A stretch of DNA of 64,000 nt from NCBI RefSeq assembly GCF_024699945.1, contig NZ_JAJOMY010000001.1:1736001-1800000 (forward strand), written 5' to 3'. The notes beneath the pieces are model-generated. The model made no database searches. It saw nothing but the letters and a program-made list of their open reading frames with translations, and had not been told where the DNA came from. This stretch comes from Phenylobacterium sp. J426 (GTDB taxonomy: Bacteria > Pseudomonadota > Alphaproteobacteria > Caulobacterales > Caulobacteraceae). Within the stretch, counting starts at the first letter, position 1, and each line of letters begins with the position of its first letter. This document shows positions 8,863-18,662 of this stretch, one piece after another. The position numbers and the translations under genes are program-made.

Positions 8863-9159
8863 TCACGTTTCGATCTCGATCGAGAAGGCGGTGGTCTGAC
8901 CCGCCGACACCTGTGCGCGTCGCCTGACGTCCGCCTTGACCGGCAGCAGGAACGATCCGCGCTTGCGGTCCGCGAAGAGCGAGGTCTTCCACCGGACCTC
9001 GCCGATGGCCGCGGTGACCCGCAGAGAGCCGAAGGGCGCGCGACGGCCGCCCACGGTGCGGATGCCTTCGGCGATATCCCGAGGCAAGGTGATGAAGTGC
9101 CAGGCGCCGGGCCCGTCATAGGCCCAGATCTCGGCTTCGGCTTCGTAGCGGAGCGACAT
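8863..9159 (-). CDS. DUF1905 domain protein
   Basis: 98-residue cytosolic protein with the DUF1905 pattern: an N-terminal AEIWAYDGPGAWHFITLP strand region, central GSLRVTAAIGEVRWKTSLF, and FLLPVKADVRRRA before the end. DUF1905 proteins are small beta-barrels of unknown function, often beside or fused to YdeI/OmpD-associated modules. No partner is seen here. It ends eight bases from the convergent small protein and starts 15 bases from the groEL terminator region, so it has its own short promoter region. Confidence 0.85.
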   Translation of the reverse strand: MSLRYEAEAEIWAYDGPGAWHFITLPRDIAEGIRTVGGRRAPFGSLRVTAAIGEVRWKTSLFADRKRGSFLLPVKADVRRRAQVSAGQTTAFSIEIET

Positions 9160-9173
9160 CGCGCCTCGACAAA

Positions 9174-9206
9174 GAAAAAGGGCGGAGCCTCGCGGCCCCG
9201 CCCTCC
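9174..9206 (-). terminator. Rho-independent terminator of groESL
   Basis: On the minus strand a GC-rich stem (AGGGCGG...CCGCCCT with a GCGA loop) is followed by TTTTTCTTT. It lies 23 bases downstream of the groEL stop. Confidence 0.85.
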
Positions 9207-9228
9207 GTCTTAGCGATGAAGCGCTGGA

Positions 9229-10899
<1,671 letters not shown>

Positions 10900-10929
10900 T
10901 CAGGAAACGGGTCCGGAGGCGCGCGCCGC

Positions 10930-11217
10930 TTAGGCGACCACGCCCAGGATGTCGCTTTCCTTCATGATGAGGAGGTCTTGGCCGTCGAGCTTCACTTCGG
11001 TGCCCGACCACTTGCCGAACAGGATGCGGTCGCCGACCTGGACGTCGAGGGCCACGACCTTGCCGCTATCGTCACGCGCGCCGGGGCCGACGGCGATCAC
11101 TTCGCCTTCCTGCGGCTTCTCCTTGGCCGTGTCGGGGATGATGATCCCGCCCTTGGTCTTCTCTTCTTCCTCGACGCGCTTGACGAGGACGCGGTCTCCC
11201 AGGGGACGAAACGCCAT
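10930..11217 (-). CDS. groES: Co-chaperonin GroES, 10 kDa
   Basis: 95 residues, complete. It begins [16 protein letters not shown] and carries the flexible mobile loop that contacts GroEL ([19 protein letters not shown]) and the [15 protein letters not shown] barrel segment. The start follows GGAGAAAGAG at usual spacing. An upstream in-frame ATG is ignored. groES precedes groEL by 57 bases. Transcription is probably controlled by the CIRCE element 71 bases upstream. Confidence 0.97.
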   Translation of the reverse strand: MAFRPLGDRVLVKRVEEEEKTKGGIIIPDTAKEKPQEGEVIAVGPGARDDSGKVVALDVQVGDRILFGKWSGTEVKLDGQDLLIMKESDILGVVA

Positions 11218-11287
11218 GATGCTCTTTCTCCGTTCGAGACGGTGGTGGTTTGAGTTCAAGGTGACGTCAGCGCCGCCGGGCCGCCTG

Positions 11288-11314
11288 TTAGCAGTCTCGG
11301 CCTGTGAGTGCTAA
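11288..11314. promoter_or_regulatory. CIRCE element (HrcA operator) for groESL
   Basis: TTAGCAGTC, nine bases, then GAGTGCTAA. The CIRCE consensus is TTAGCACTC-N9-GAGTGCTAA, so there is one mismatch in the left arm. Position 71 bases upstream of groES is right for HrcA repression of the chaperonin operon. Confidence 0.92.
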
Positions 11315-11417
11315 CGTCGGCTGCGAGGTAGGAAAACGGCTGTCGGGAGTCAAGACGGCGCCGTTGCAAAGCTTCGCCTTAACTCGCAAGCTCAACCTGG
11401 AACGGCGGCCGCTGGAC

Positions 11418-11438
11418 CGACGTTCCTTCGGAACGTCG
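11418..11438 (+). other. Stable hairpin in the cfa leader
   Basis: CGACGTTCC and its complement GGAACGTCG form a nine-pair stem with a three-base loop, ending 18 bases before the cyclopropane synthase start. No T-run follows, so it is more likely an mRNA leader structure or an operator than a terminator. Confidence 0.5.
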
Positions 11439-11456
11439 ACATGTGGGGGAGAGGCG

Positions 11457-12783
11457 ATGAGCCTGCAATCCGTCCTGCAGAATACGGTCCGCGAAGGCGA
11501 TCTGACGCTGATCTTGCCTGGCGGCCGCAAGCTGAAGCTGGGTAACGGCTCAGGGCCCCCGCTGGTGGCGCGGATCACGAGTGCGATGTGGGCGGCGCGG
11601 ATCGCGTCCAAGCCGGGCCTGGGGGTGGGCGAGGCCTATGTGGAGGGCGGTCTGGTTCTGGAACAGGGCGAGATCGCCCAGTTCATCGATCTGATCGGCG
11701 CTAACGCCAAGTTCAAGCCGCGCAAGACCCGCGGGCCGCTGGCGCGCTGGTTGCGCGACCGCCGCCGCGAGGCGAACCACCGCCAGGCGTCGCGGCGCAA
11801 CGTGGCGCACCACTACGATCTCTCCAACGAACTCTACCGGCGCTTCCTCGACGAGGACATGCAGTACTCCTGCGCCTACTTCGCCCGGCCCGACATGACG
11901 CTGGAGGAGGCGCAACTCGCCAAGAAGCGACACATCGCGGCCAAGCTCGCTCTCGCGCCGGGCCTCAAGGTTCTCGACATCGGTTGCGGCTGGGGCGGCA
12001 TGGCCATGACGCTGGCCGAAGAGGCCGGCGTCGAGGTCGACGGGATCACGTTGTCCACCGAGCAGCTGGCGCTGGCGCAGGAACGCGCCCGAGCGAAAGC
12101 GCTCGACGGCCGGGTGACGTTCTCGCTGACCGACTACCGCGACGTGCCGGGGCCTTACGACCGCATCGTTTCGGTGGGCATGTTCGAGCATGTCGGCCGG
12201 CCGAACTACCAGGCGTATTTCGACGGGATCGCGCGGCTGCTGAAGGACGACGGCGTGGCGCTCGTCCACTCGATCGGACGTCCGGAAGGGCCGAACGTCA
12301 CCAACGCCTGGGTGGCGAAATACATCTTTCCGGGCGGCTACATCCCGGCGCTGTCCGAGGTCCTGCCCGCCATCGAGCGGGCCGGCCTGCGGGTCACCGA
12401 CATCGAGATCCTGCGCCTGCACTACGCCGAGACCCCTGAAGGCCTGGCGCGAGCGGTTCGCCGGCCAGCGGGACGAGATCGCCGCCATGATGGACGAGCG
12501 GTTCTGCCGGATGTGGGAGTTCTATCTCGGCATCTCGGAGATGGCTTTCCGCCACCGCGGCCACTTCGTATTCCAGGTGCAGCTCGCCAAGCAGACCGAG
12601 GCGCTGCCCATCACCCGGGACTACATGGCCGAGGCCGAGGCGAAGCTCGGACAGGCGCGGCGCGCCGTTCCCCCTCGCGCGCGTCTTGACCCGAGCTTGG
12701 CTGTGGCGGCTTCTGGCCTCGCCGTGCTCGCGCTCGTCGCACCGGCGGCGACGATCGCCGCGAGGCGTCCGCTCTATCTGTGA
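11457..12783 (+). CDS. cfa: Cyclopropane-fatty-acyl-phospholipid synthase (frameshift near 12433)
   Basis: Transfers a methylene from S-adenosylmethionine to double bonds of membrane phospholipid acyl chains. Starts MSLQSVLQNTVREGD after GGGGGAGAGG. The SAM-binding motif LKVLDIGCGWGGMAM, the substrate-region HHYDLSNELYRRFLDEDMQYSCAYF and SVGMFEHVGRPNY are clear. After HYAET the frame breaks: a run of four C (12433-12436) should be three, and the protein continues as LKAWRERFAGQRDEIAAMMDERFCRMWEFYL. The final 30 residues are hydrophobic and not typical of the family, so a further small error near the 3' end is possible. Divergent from groES. Confidence 0.93.
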
Positions 12784-12891
12784 GCGGGCCGGAGAAGTTG
12801 ACCTGGGACGTAATCGACGCACCGCGTCCGGCGGGTGAGCCTTCCTGCGTCCGCGGCCTTCATGGCCGCTCGCCGAATAGGGAATCCCGCC

Positions 12892-13284
12892 ATGAGCGCC
12901 ATCCGTTCGACCTTCCTCCGCGCCGTGATCGGCCTCGACGCCGCCGTCTGCGGTCTCCTGGGAGCCGCGTTCGCGGCGGGCCTCGCCTCGGATATGATCG
13001 GCCTTACGCCGGCCTTCACCCAACCGCTCGGCGGCTTCTTGTTGGGGTACTCCGCCCTGCTGGCCTGGCTCGCCCTCAGGCCGCAGTTGCCGCGCCCGGC
13101 GGTCTGGGGCCTCGTCGCGTTCAACACCCTCTGGGCGCTGGAGAGCGTGCTGATCGTCGTCCTGGGCTGGGTGACGCCCAGCCCGGTCGGCCAGGCGCTG
13201 CTCTACGTGCAGGCGGCCGGCGCCCTGGGCGTGGCCGCGATGCAGACCCTGGCGCTCCGCATGGCGCCCCCTGTGGCCGCCTGA
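12892..13284 (+). CDS. Small four-helix membrane protein, hypothetical
   Basis: About 130 residues from MSAIRSTFLRAVIGLD, preceded by AGGGAA. Four hydrophobic helices (residues about 8-35, 42-62, 68-92, 100-122) fill the protein. No catalytic motif or recognisable family signature is visible. It is close to proteins annotated only as integral membrane proteins. A longer frame reaches 12835, but the ATG at 12892 has the better ribosome-binding site. Confidence 0.7.
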   Translation: MSAIRSTFLRAVIGLDAAVCGLLGAAFAAGLASDMIGLTPAFTQPLGGFLLGYSALLAWLALRPQLPRPAVWGLVAFNTLWALESVLIVVLGWVTPSPVGQALLYVQAAGALGVAAMQTLALRMAPPVAA

Positions 13285-13359
13285 GCGCCGAGGCCGCGCC
13301 GCCTCCTCCCTGGCGGCGCGGCCGCTGCCCCAGCGTCAGCGGCGGGCATATGGTCCGTT

Positions 13360-13373
13360 GAAACGCTTGTTTG
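13360..13373. promoter_or_regulatory. PsrA-like operator upstream of acyl-CoA dehydrogenase
   Basis: GAAAC-GCTT-GTTTG fits the (G/C)AAAC-N4-GTTT(G/C) form bound by PsrA-type TetR regulators of fatty acid genes. It lies 60 bases upstream of the acyl-CoA dehydrogenase start. A second match occurs at 51909-51922 before an SDR gene. Confidence 0.45.
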
Positions 13374-13433
13374 AACGTGGTCTGATGTCTTCAATCGCCG
13401 GCCGCCGCCGGCCCGTCGATTGGGAGCGACCAG

Positions 13434-14756
13434 ATGACCATGACCGCCGAACGTGCGCAGTCCAGCTTCACGCTGAGCCCGCAGGACGAGCTGAACGACC
13501 TGCGCATGTCGGACAAGGCGCTGCCGCTCTACAACCAGGTGAAGCAGTTCATCAAAGAGGTGGTGGAGCCGGCGTCGGAAGAGTTCCATCGTCTCGGCGA
13601 AGGCCGGCCGGACATCTGGGACTACGCGCCCGGGCAGCTCGAGGTGCTGGAAGCCGCCAAGGACAAGGCCAAGGCTGCCGGCCTCTGGAACTTCTTCCTG
13701 CCGAACGCCGAGACGGGCGAGGGCCTGTCGAACCTCGACTACGCCTACATCGCCGTCGAGCTGGGCAAGAACCGGCTCGCGTCCGAGATCATGAACTGCG
13801 CCGCGCCCGACACCGGCAACATGGAGGTGCTGGAGCGCGTCGGCACGCCCGAGCAGAAGAAGCAGTGGCTCGAGCCGTTGCTGCAGGGGAAGATCCGCTC
13901 GGCCTACTGCATGACCGAGCTGAACACCGCCAGCTCTGACGCCAAGAACATCGACACGCGCGCGGTCCGCGTCGGCGACGAGTACATCATCACCGGCGAG
14001 AAGCACTACATCTCGGGCGCCGGGGACCCGCGCTGCAAGGTCATGATCACCATGGTCAAGACGGGCGGCGAGAACGACCCGCCGCATCTGCAGCAGTCGC
14101 AGATCCTGGTGCCGTTGCCCTGCGAGGGCGTGGAGATCATCGGCGGCCAGCAGGTGTTCGGCGACTACGATGCGCCGCACGGCCACATGCACATTCGCTT
14201 CAACAACGCCCGCGTGCCGGCTTCCAACATGCTGCTCGGCGAAGGGCGCGGCTTCGAGATCAGCCAACTGCGCCTGGGCCCGGGCCGTATCCACCACTGC
14301 ATGCGCGCCATCGGCTCGGCCGAGAAGGCCCTGGACCTGATGGTGATGCGCGGCATGAGCCGGGTCGCCTTCGGCAAGCCGATCATCCAGCTGGGCGGCA
14401 ACATCGAGCGCGTCAGCCGCGCCCGCATCGACATCGAGGCGATGCGCCTGATGGTGCTGAAGGCCGCCAAGGCGATGGACGTGCTGGGCAACCGCGAAGC
14501 CCGCGTCTGGATCCACATGGTCAAGGCGATGGTGCCCGAGCGCGTCTGCCAGATCATCGATGAGGCGATCCAGATGCACGGCGCGCTCGGCGTGTCGCAG
14601 CACACGCCGCTGGCCCGCATGTACGCCAACACCCGCACCCTGCGGATCGCCGACGGCCCGGACGAGGTCCATCACATGGTGGTCGGCCGCAACGAGCTGC
14701 AGCAGTTCCGCGAAGGCCCGCACGACAGCTCGATGTCGGCGGTGTTCCGCAACTAG
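13434..14756 (+). CDS. Acyl-CoA dehydrogenase (ACAD10/11-like)
   Basis: FAD flavoenzyme that makes the alpha-beta double bond in an acyl-CoA and passes electrons to electron-transfer flavoprotein. 440 residues with the usual N-terminal helical, middle beta (AYCMTELNTASSDAKN, then TGEKHYISGAGDPRC) and C-terminal helical domains. MHGALGVSQHTPLARMYANTRTLRIADGPDEVH is the ACAD signature near the end. The common FAMTEP motif reads YCMTEL. The size and the extended N-terminus resemble ACAD10/11-type enzymes. GGGAG precedes ATG 13434. A second ATG six bases on is also possible. Single-gene unit, with a PsrA-like site upstream and its own terminator. Confidence 0.92.
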   Translation: MTMTAERAQSSFTLSPQDELNDLRMSDKALPLYNQVKQFIKEVVEPASEEFHRLGEGRPDIWDYAPGQLEVLEAAKDKAKAAGLWNFFLPNAETGEGLSNLDYAYIAVELGKNRLASEIMNCAAPDTGNMEVLERVGTPEQKKQWLEPLLQGKIRSAYCMTELNTASSDAKNIDTRAVRVGDEYIITGEKHYISGAGDPRCKVMITMVKTGGENDPPHLQQSQILVPLPCEGVEIIGGQQVFGDYDAPHGHMHIRFNNARVPASNMLLGEGRGFEISQLRLGPGRIHHCMRAIGSAEKALDLMVMRGMSRVAFGKPIIQLGGNIERVSRARIDIEAMRLMVLKAAKAMDVLGNREARVWIHMVKAMVPERVCQIIDEAIQMHGALGVSQHTPLARMYANTRTLRIADGPDEVHHMVVGRNELQQFREGPHDSSMSAVFRN

Positions 14757-14783
14757 GACCCGGCAAGCAGCCCAATAGAGTGA

Positions 14784-14814
14784 GGCCTCGGCTCCCGCCG
14801 GGGCCTTTTTCTTT
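14784..14814 (+). terminator. Terminator after acyl-CoA dehydrogenase
   Basis: GGCCTCGGC and GCCGGGGCC pair (one G-U) around a four-base loop, followed by TTTTTCTTT. Confidence 0.85.
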
Positions 14815-15008
14815 GGCCGTGGCAAGCCTCGGTGTATGGCGGAGCTTCATGACGGCTCCGCACGCCATCATCCCAACCATTCCAGGCGGCGCTCGCCCGA
14901 GGCGGCTCGCAGCGCCCTTTCCGCTCCGCGCACGATGCGCTGGAGGTCCGCGATCCGGGGGAGCCTGTGCCTCCCCCGTGGGGCGGGCTCCTCTCCCGGA
15001 GACCTTCC

Positions 15009-15764
15009 ATGACCTACTTAACGGGCGCCTTCGTGGTCGCCGCGGCCTTCGTGACGGCCGCCCTATCGGGCATCTTCGGCATGGCGGGCGGCCTCCTGCT
15101 GATGGGCGCGCTAGCCCTGGTCCTTCCCGTACAGGCCGCCTTCGTCACCCATGGCCTGCTCCAGCTCGTGGCCAACGGCTGGCGGGCTGTCCTGCATAGA
15201 CGTCACGTCCGCTGGGACATCGTCGGCTGGTACGCGGCCGCATCCCTGATCGCGGGCCTGGCGGTGGGGATCCTGTCGTTCACGCCGTCCAAGCCGCTGC
15301 TGTTCCTGCTTCTGGGCCTGACGCCGCTGCTCACCTGGCTGCCGCAGAGGTGGATCAAGCTTGACGCCGCGCGGCCGCCGCAGGCCCTGCTGTCGGGGCT
15401 GACTGTCACCGGTCTGAACCTGACCGCCGGCGTCGCCGGGCCGCTGCTCGACATTTTCTTCGTCCGCACCGAGCTAAGTCGCCACGCCATCGTGGCTACC
15501 AAGGCCGCCACCCAGGTCTTCGCCCACCTCGCCAAGATCCTGGTCTATGGCGCGCCGCTGATCGGGTCGGCGGCGACGAGCGGACTGCCGCCGTGGCCGG
15601 TGTTCCTGGCGGCCGTGCCGCTGTCGATGGCGGGCACCTTCGTCGGCGGGATGGTCCTCGACCGCATGAGCGATGTGAACTTCAGGCGCTGGACCCGGTG
15701 GATCGTTACAGCCATCGGCGGGCTCTACCTGGTCCAGGCGGCCCGGCTGTTCCTGGCCGGCTGA
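15009..15764 (+). CDS. TSUP family transporter (TauE/SafE-type)
   Basis: 251-residue inner-membrane protein with about eight hydrophobic helices in two repeats, the TauE/SafE layout used for export or uptake of sulfite, sulfonate and other organic anions. The repeat motif appears as SGIFGMAGGLLLMGALALVLP near the start and NLTAGVAGPLLDIFFV in the second half. GGAGACC precedes ATG 15009. The region 14815-15008 holds no gene. The stop codon sits three bases from the terminator of a convergent sRNA, so read-through in either direction would make antisense RNA. Substrate unknown. Confidence 0.88.
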   Translation: MTYLTGAFVVAAAFVTAALSGIFGMAGGLLLMGALALVLPVQAAFVTHGLLQLVANGWRAVLHRRHVRWDIVGWYAAASLIAGLAVGILSFTPSKPLLFLLLGLTPLLTWLPQRWIKLDAARPPQALLSGLTVTGLNLTAGVAGPLLDIFFVRTELSRHAIVATKAATQVFAHLAKILVYGAPLIGSAATSGLPPWPVFLAAVPLSMAGTFVGGMVLDRMSDVNFRRWTRWIVTAIGGLYLVQAARLFLAG

Positions 15765-15766
15765 GC

Positions 15767-15843
15767 AAAAAAAGGCCCGGTCCACAGGGGGCCGGGCCGG
15801 GAAGTTCATAGGGAGGAAACGCCCAGGATGGGCACGCCTTCAG
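15767..15843 (-). ncRNA. MmgR/suhB-like small RNA, copy 1
   Basis: On the minus strand: a small hairpin GCCC-ATCCT-GGGC, then GTTTCCTCCCTATGAACT, then a GC stem GGCCCGG/CCGGGCC followed by seven T. The same block, GCCC-N5-GGGCGTTTCCTCCCTAT-(T)GAACT plus a terminator, recurs on the plus strand at 58813-58871. UUUCCUCCCU in a single-stranded region between two stems is the hallmark of the alphaproteobacterial alpha-r8 (MmgR, Rfam suhB) sRNAs. The C-rich core can pair with ribosome-binding sites. The 5' end is approximate. It has no protein-coding content. Confidence 0.65.
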
Positions 15844-15977
15844 GTATGTCTGGCGGCTGACGTTGCAAGGCGTCTGCTGCAATTATTTTTCGGCCCCGGC
15901 GACGCCAGCGGAGTGGTCTGGTCAAGCTTGCGGGAGTGGACCTGTCGAGCGGTCCACTTGGCGGCTAGGTCGCGCCC

Positions 15978-16574
15978 ATGAGCACGCCCATCCATCTCGC
16001 GCCCCAGGTCCTGGAGAACCGCTTCGTCCGGCTTGAGCCGCTGGCCGAGCGGCATCGCGGCGACCTGCAGCAGGCCTGCTGGGCCGATCCCGACCTGTGG
16101 ACGCAGCTCTATTCGTTCTCGATGCTGCCCGAGCAGTTCGACGCGACGTGGGACACGCTGCTGGCGGGCACGCTCGGCGGGCGCAGCCTGACCTATGCGG
16201 TGACGCAGGGCGGACGCTGCGTGGGCATGACCTCGTTCCTGGCGATCGATGCCGCCAGCCGGACGGTCGAGGTGGGCGGCACCTACTATGCGCCCCAGGC
16301 GCGCGGCGGAGCGGTGAACCCGGCGGCCAAGCGGCTGATGATGGCGCAGGCCTTCGAGGCGGGCATGAACCGAGTGCAGTACTGCGTCGATGCGCTGAAC
16401 GCCCGCTCGCGGGCCGCCGTACTCAAGCTCGGCGCCGTCCAGGAGGGCGTCCTGCGCGCCCAGAAGATCACCTGGACCGGCCGCGTGCGCGACACTGTGG
16501 TGTTCTCGATCCTCGCCGACGAGTGGCCGGCCGCGCGCGCACGACTGGACGCGCGACTGGCGGCCTTCACCTGA
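15978..16574 (+). CDS. GNAT family N-acetyltransferase (RimJ/RimL-like)
   Basis: 198-residue acyl-CoA-dependent acetyltransferase of the RimJ/RimL type. It opens with LENRFVRLEPLAERHRGDL, a typical first strand and helix. The GGTYYAPQARGGAVNPAAKRLMM segment is the acetyl-CoA pyrophosphate-binding region, and NARSRAAVLKLGAVQEGVLR the C-terminal motif. Members act on small amines or protein N-termini; the substrate here is unknown. The 3' end overlaps the convergent DUF6265 gene by eight bases. The gap before it (15844-15977) contains only the sRNA promoter region. Confidence 0.88.
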   Translation: MSTPIHLAPQVLENRFVRLEPLAERHRGDLQQACWADPDLWTQLYSFSMLPEQFDATWDTLLAGTLGGRSLTYAVTQGGRCVGMTSFLAIDAASRTVEVGGTYYAPQARGGAVNPAAKRLMMAQAFEAGMNRVQYCVDALNARSRAAVLKLGAVQEGVLRAQKITWTGRVRDTVVFSILADEWPAARARLDARLAAFT

Positions 16575-16995
16575 CGCGGGTGTAGCGCCACTCCTGGCGA
16601 CGGACCTCGCCCTTCACCCGCCCCTCGATACCGGCGCAGAGGTCCTCGCCGCAGCGGCGGTAGAAGACCCGCTGTGGGAAGTCGTGCGCCGGATTCTCGA
16701 AGACCAGCTCGTCGTTCTTGCCCGGCAACAGCACGAAAGCGGTCGGCGGCTGGCCCTGGATCAGGGCGGTGAAGGTCAGACCGGCCGGCTCGGCGCTGAT
16801 CGTCATGTGTTCTACGAAGGGCTTGCGACCCGGCCGGTTGGTCTGGCTGACGCCGGCCATGACGCCGTCGCGCGGCTGGAGCCAGGTTTCCTGTACGACG
16901 CCGCCGTCGCGGTCCTGCGTCCATGCGCCGGCGAGCCAGTCCAGGCTGGCGACATCGACGGCGACCGCCCCGGCGGCCAGCATGGCTAGGATCAT
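16567..16995 (-). CDS. DUF6265 family secreted protein
   Basis: 142 residues with a short hydrophobic N-terminus (MILAMLAAGAVAVDVAS) that may be a weak signal peptide. The lipocalin-like DUF6265 pattern follows: LDWLAGAWTQDRDGGVVQETWLQPRDGVMAG, then VFENPAHDFPQRVFYR. Members are small beta-barrel proteins of unknown function. It overlaps the end of tadA by four bases (ATGA), so it is probably translated with it, although a functional link is not obvious. Confidence 0.82.
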   Translation of the reverse strand: MILAMLAAGAVAVDVASLDWLAGAWTQDRDGGVVQETWLQPRDGVMAGVSQTNRPGRKPFVEHMTISAEPAGLTFTALIQGQPPTAFVLLPGKNDELVFENPAHDFPQRVFYRRCGEDLCAGIEGRVKGEVRRQEWRYTRVR

Positions 16996-17462
16996 GGCTT
17001 CGCTCCCTTGCGCCTGGCGCGGAAGAAGGCCTTCAGCATAGCCGAGCTTTCCTCGGCCAGCACGCCGCCCTGCACCTCGGGTCGCCAATGGCAGGTGGGC
17101 TGGTCGAAGAAGCGCGGACCGTGGACGACGGCGCCGCCCTTCGGATCCTCGGCGCCGAAAACGACGCGCCCGATGCGGGCGTGGCTGATGGCGCCGGCGC
17201 ACATGGCGCAGGGCTCGAGCGTGACCACGAGGGTCAGGCCCGTGAGCCGGTAGTTGCCGACCTTCTCCGCGGCGGCCCGCAGCGCCAGCACCTCCGCATG
17301 GGCGGTCGGGTCGTGACGGCCGATCGGGGCGTTGCCGGCGACGGCGATCAGCTCGCCGGTCGCCGGATCCACGACGGCGGCGCCCACCGGCGTCTCGCCG
17401 GCCTCGGCGGCGGCTTGCGCGGCTTCGAGCGCGATGCGCATGGTGCGGCAGTCATGGTCCAC
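16992..17462 (-). CDS. tadA: tRNA-specific adenosine deaminase TadA
   Basis: Zinc deaminase that makes inosine at position 34 of tRNA-Arg. 156 residues from a GTG at 17462; an ATG at 17441 (MRIALEAAQ) is an alternative. The zinc and proton-shuttle motif HAEVLAL and the second zinc motif PCAMCAGAI are intact, followed by GRVVFGAEDPKGGAV as in TadA. The C-terminus EESSAMLKAFFRARRKGAKP fits. Its start overlaps the divergent pseudouridine synthase start by nine bases, leaving no room for separate promoters outside the coding regions. Confidence 0.92.
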   Translation of the reverse strand: MDHDCRTMRIALEAAQAAAEAGETPVGAAVVDPATGELIAVAGNAPIGRHDPTAHAEVLALRAAAEKVGNYRLTGLTLVVTLEPCAMCAGAISHARIGRVVFGAEDPKGGAVVHGPRFFDQPTCHWRPEVQGGVLAEESSAMLKAFFRARRKGAKP

Positions 17463-18659
17463 GATCCCCTACGAACCGACCGCGCCCCTTCCGGTCAAGC
17501 CTCCGACGCCGACGACGCCTCCGCCGACGGCGCCGGCGAGCGCATCGCCAAGCTGCTCGCCCGCTCGGGCGTCGGCTCGCGACGCGATGTCGAACGACTG
17601 ATCGAGGAGGGCCGCGTCGCCATCAACGGCCAGGTGCTGACGACGCCTGCGGTGAAGGTGGAAGCCAGCGACATCATCACCGTTGACGGCGCGGTGGTGG
17701 GCGAGCCCGAGCCGGTGCGCGTGTTCCGCTACCACAAGCCCGTGGGCCTGGTGACGACGCACAAGGATCCGCATGACCGTCCGACGGTGTTCAAGGCCCT
17801 GCCGCCGGAGCTGCCGCGGCTGATCTCGGTCGGACGCCTCGACCTGAACTCCGAGGGGCTGCTGCTCCTCACCAACGACGGCGGCCTGGCCCGGGCGCTG
17901 GAGCTACCGTCGACCGGCATCGTCCGCCGCTACCGGGCCCGGGCGCACGGCCGCATCACTCAGGACCGGCTGGACAAGCTGAAGGACGGGATCACCGTCG
18001 GCGGCGTGCGCTATGGCGCGATCGAAGCCCGACTCGACAAGGCCAAGGATGGGCCGCAAGGCGCGAACCTGTGGCTGACCGTGACCCTGCATGAGGGCAA
18101 GAACCGCGAGGTCCGCCGCGTTCTGGAGGCGCTGGGACTGAAGGTGAACCGGCTCATCCGGCTGTCCTATGGCCCGTTCGCGCTCGGAACGCTGGGCCTC
18201 GGCGAGGTCGAGGAAGTGGGTCCGCGGGTGATCCGCGAGCAGCTCGCCGGCTTCATCCTGCCGGAGAACATGCCCAAGGGCGACCGGCCGCAGTATCGCT
18301 CGCCGACGCGGAAGTCGCGGCGCGCCCAGGCCGAGACCCGCGAAACCGAGCTGGTTCCGCCGCCCAAGGAGAAGGCCAAGAAGGACTACAAGGCGGGTTG
18401 GGCCAAGCCGAAGGCCAAGGCGAAGCCACACGGCAAGGGGCCGCTGAAGGGCGCGGCGAAGGGGCCGCCCAAGGCGCTGGTCAGGGCCAAGATCGAGGGC
18501 AAGACCATCGGGTCCGTGCGCGACGCGGGGCCGAAGCCCGGCGGGCCGGCGGCGGCCGCCCGAAAGCCTGGCGGACGACAGCCGCAGCGCCCAGGCCAAC
18601 GCCCGGCGTCCGGGCCCAGACCCCCGGCGCGCTCAGGTCCGCCGCGGCGCCGGAGCTGA
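17454..18659 (+). CDS. rRNA pseudouridine synthase, RsuA/RluB/RluE family
   Basis: Isomerises uridine to pseudouridine in rRNA. About 401 residues. An S4 RNA-binding domain (ERIAKLLARSGVGSRRDVERLI, residues about 28-85) is followed by the synthase domain with the catalytic Asp in SVGRLDLNSEGLLLLTNDG and the RYRARAHGRITQ and HEGKNREVRRVLEALGL motifs. The last 130 residues are a long Lys/Pro/Arg/Gly-rich disordered tail common in alphaproteobacterial RluB. The ATG at 17454 is the only convincing start but overlaps the divergent tadA start. rsmD follows four bases downstream, giving an rRNA-modification operon. Confidence 0.92.
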   Translation: MVHDPLRTDRAPSGQASDADDASADGAGERIAKLLARSGVGSRRDVERLIEEGRVAINGQVLTTPAVKVEASDIITVDGAVVGEPEPVRVFRYHKPVGLVTTHKDPHDRPTVFKALPPELPRLISVGRLDLNSEGLLLLTNDGGLARALELPSTGIVRRYRARAHGRITQDRLDKLKDGITVGGVRYGAIEARLDKAKDGPQGANLWLTVTLHEGKNREVRRVLEALGLKVNRLIRLSYGPFALGTLGLGEVEEVGPRVIREQLAGFILPENMPKGDRPQYRSPTRKSRRAQAETRETELVPPPKEKAKKDYKAGWAKPKAKAKPHGKGPLKGAAKGPPKALVRAKIEGKTIGSVRDAGPKPGGPAAAARKPGGRQPQRPGQRPASGPRPPARSGPPRRRS

Positions 18660-18662
18660 TCC

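Noticed and set aside
15774..15798. Terminator for the TSUP transporter on the plus strand
   Set aside because: The stem is followed by GGGAAG on the plus strand. The T-run exists only on the minus strand, so it belongs to the sRNA.
15828..15860. Ten-codon leader peptide before the acetyltransferase gene
   Set aside because: Its apparent ribosome-binding site is the complement of the sRNA core, and the stop lies far from the next gene.
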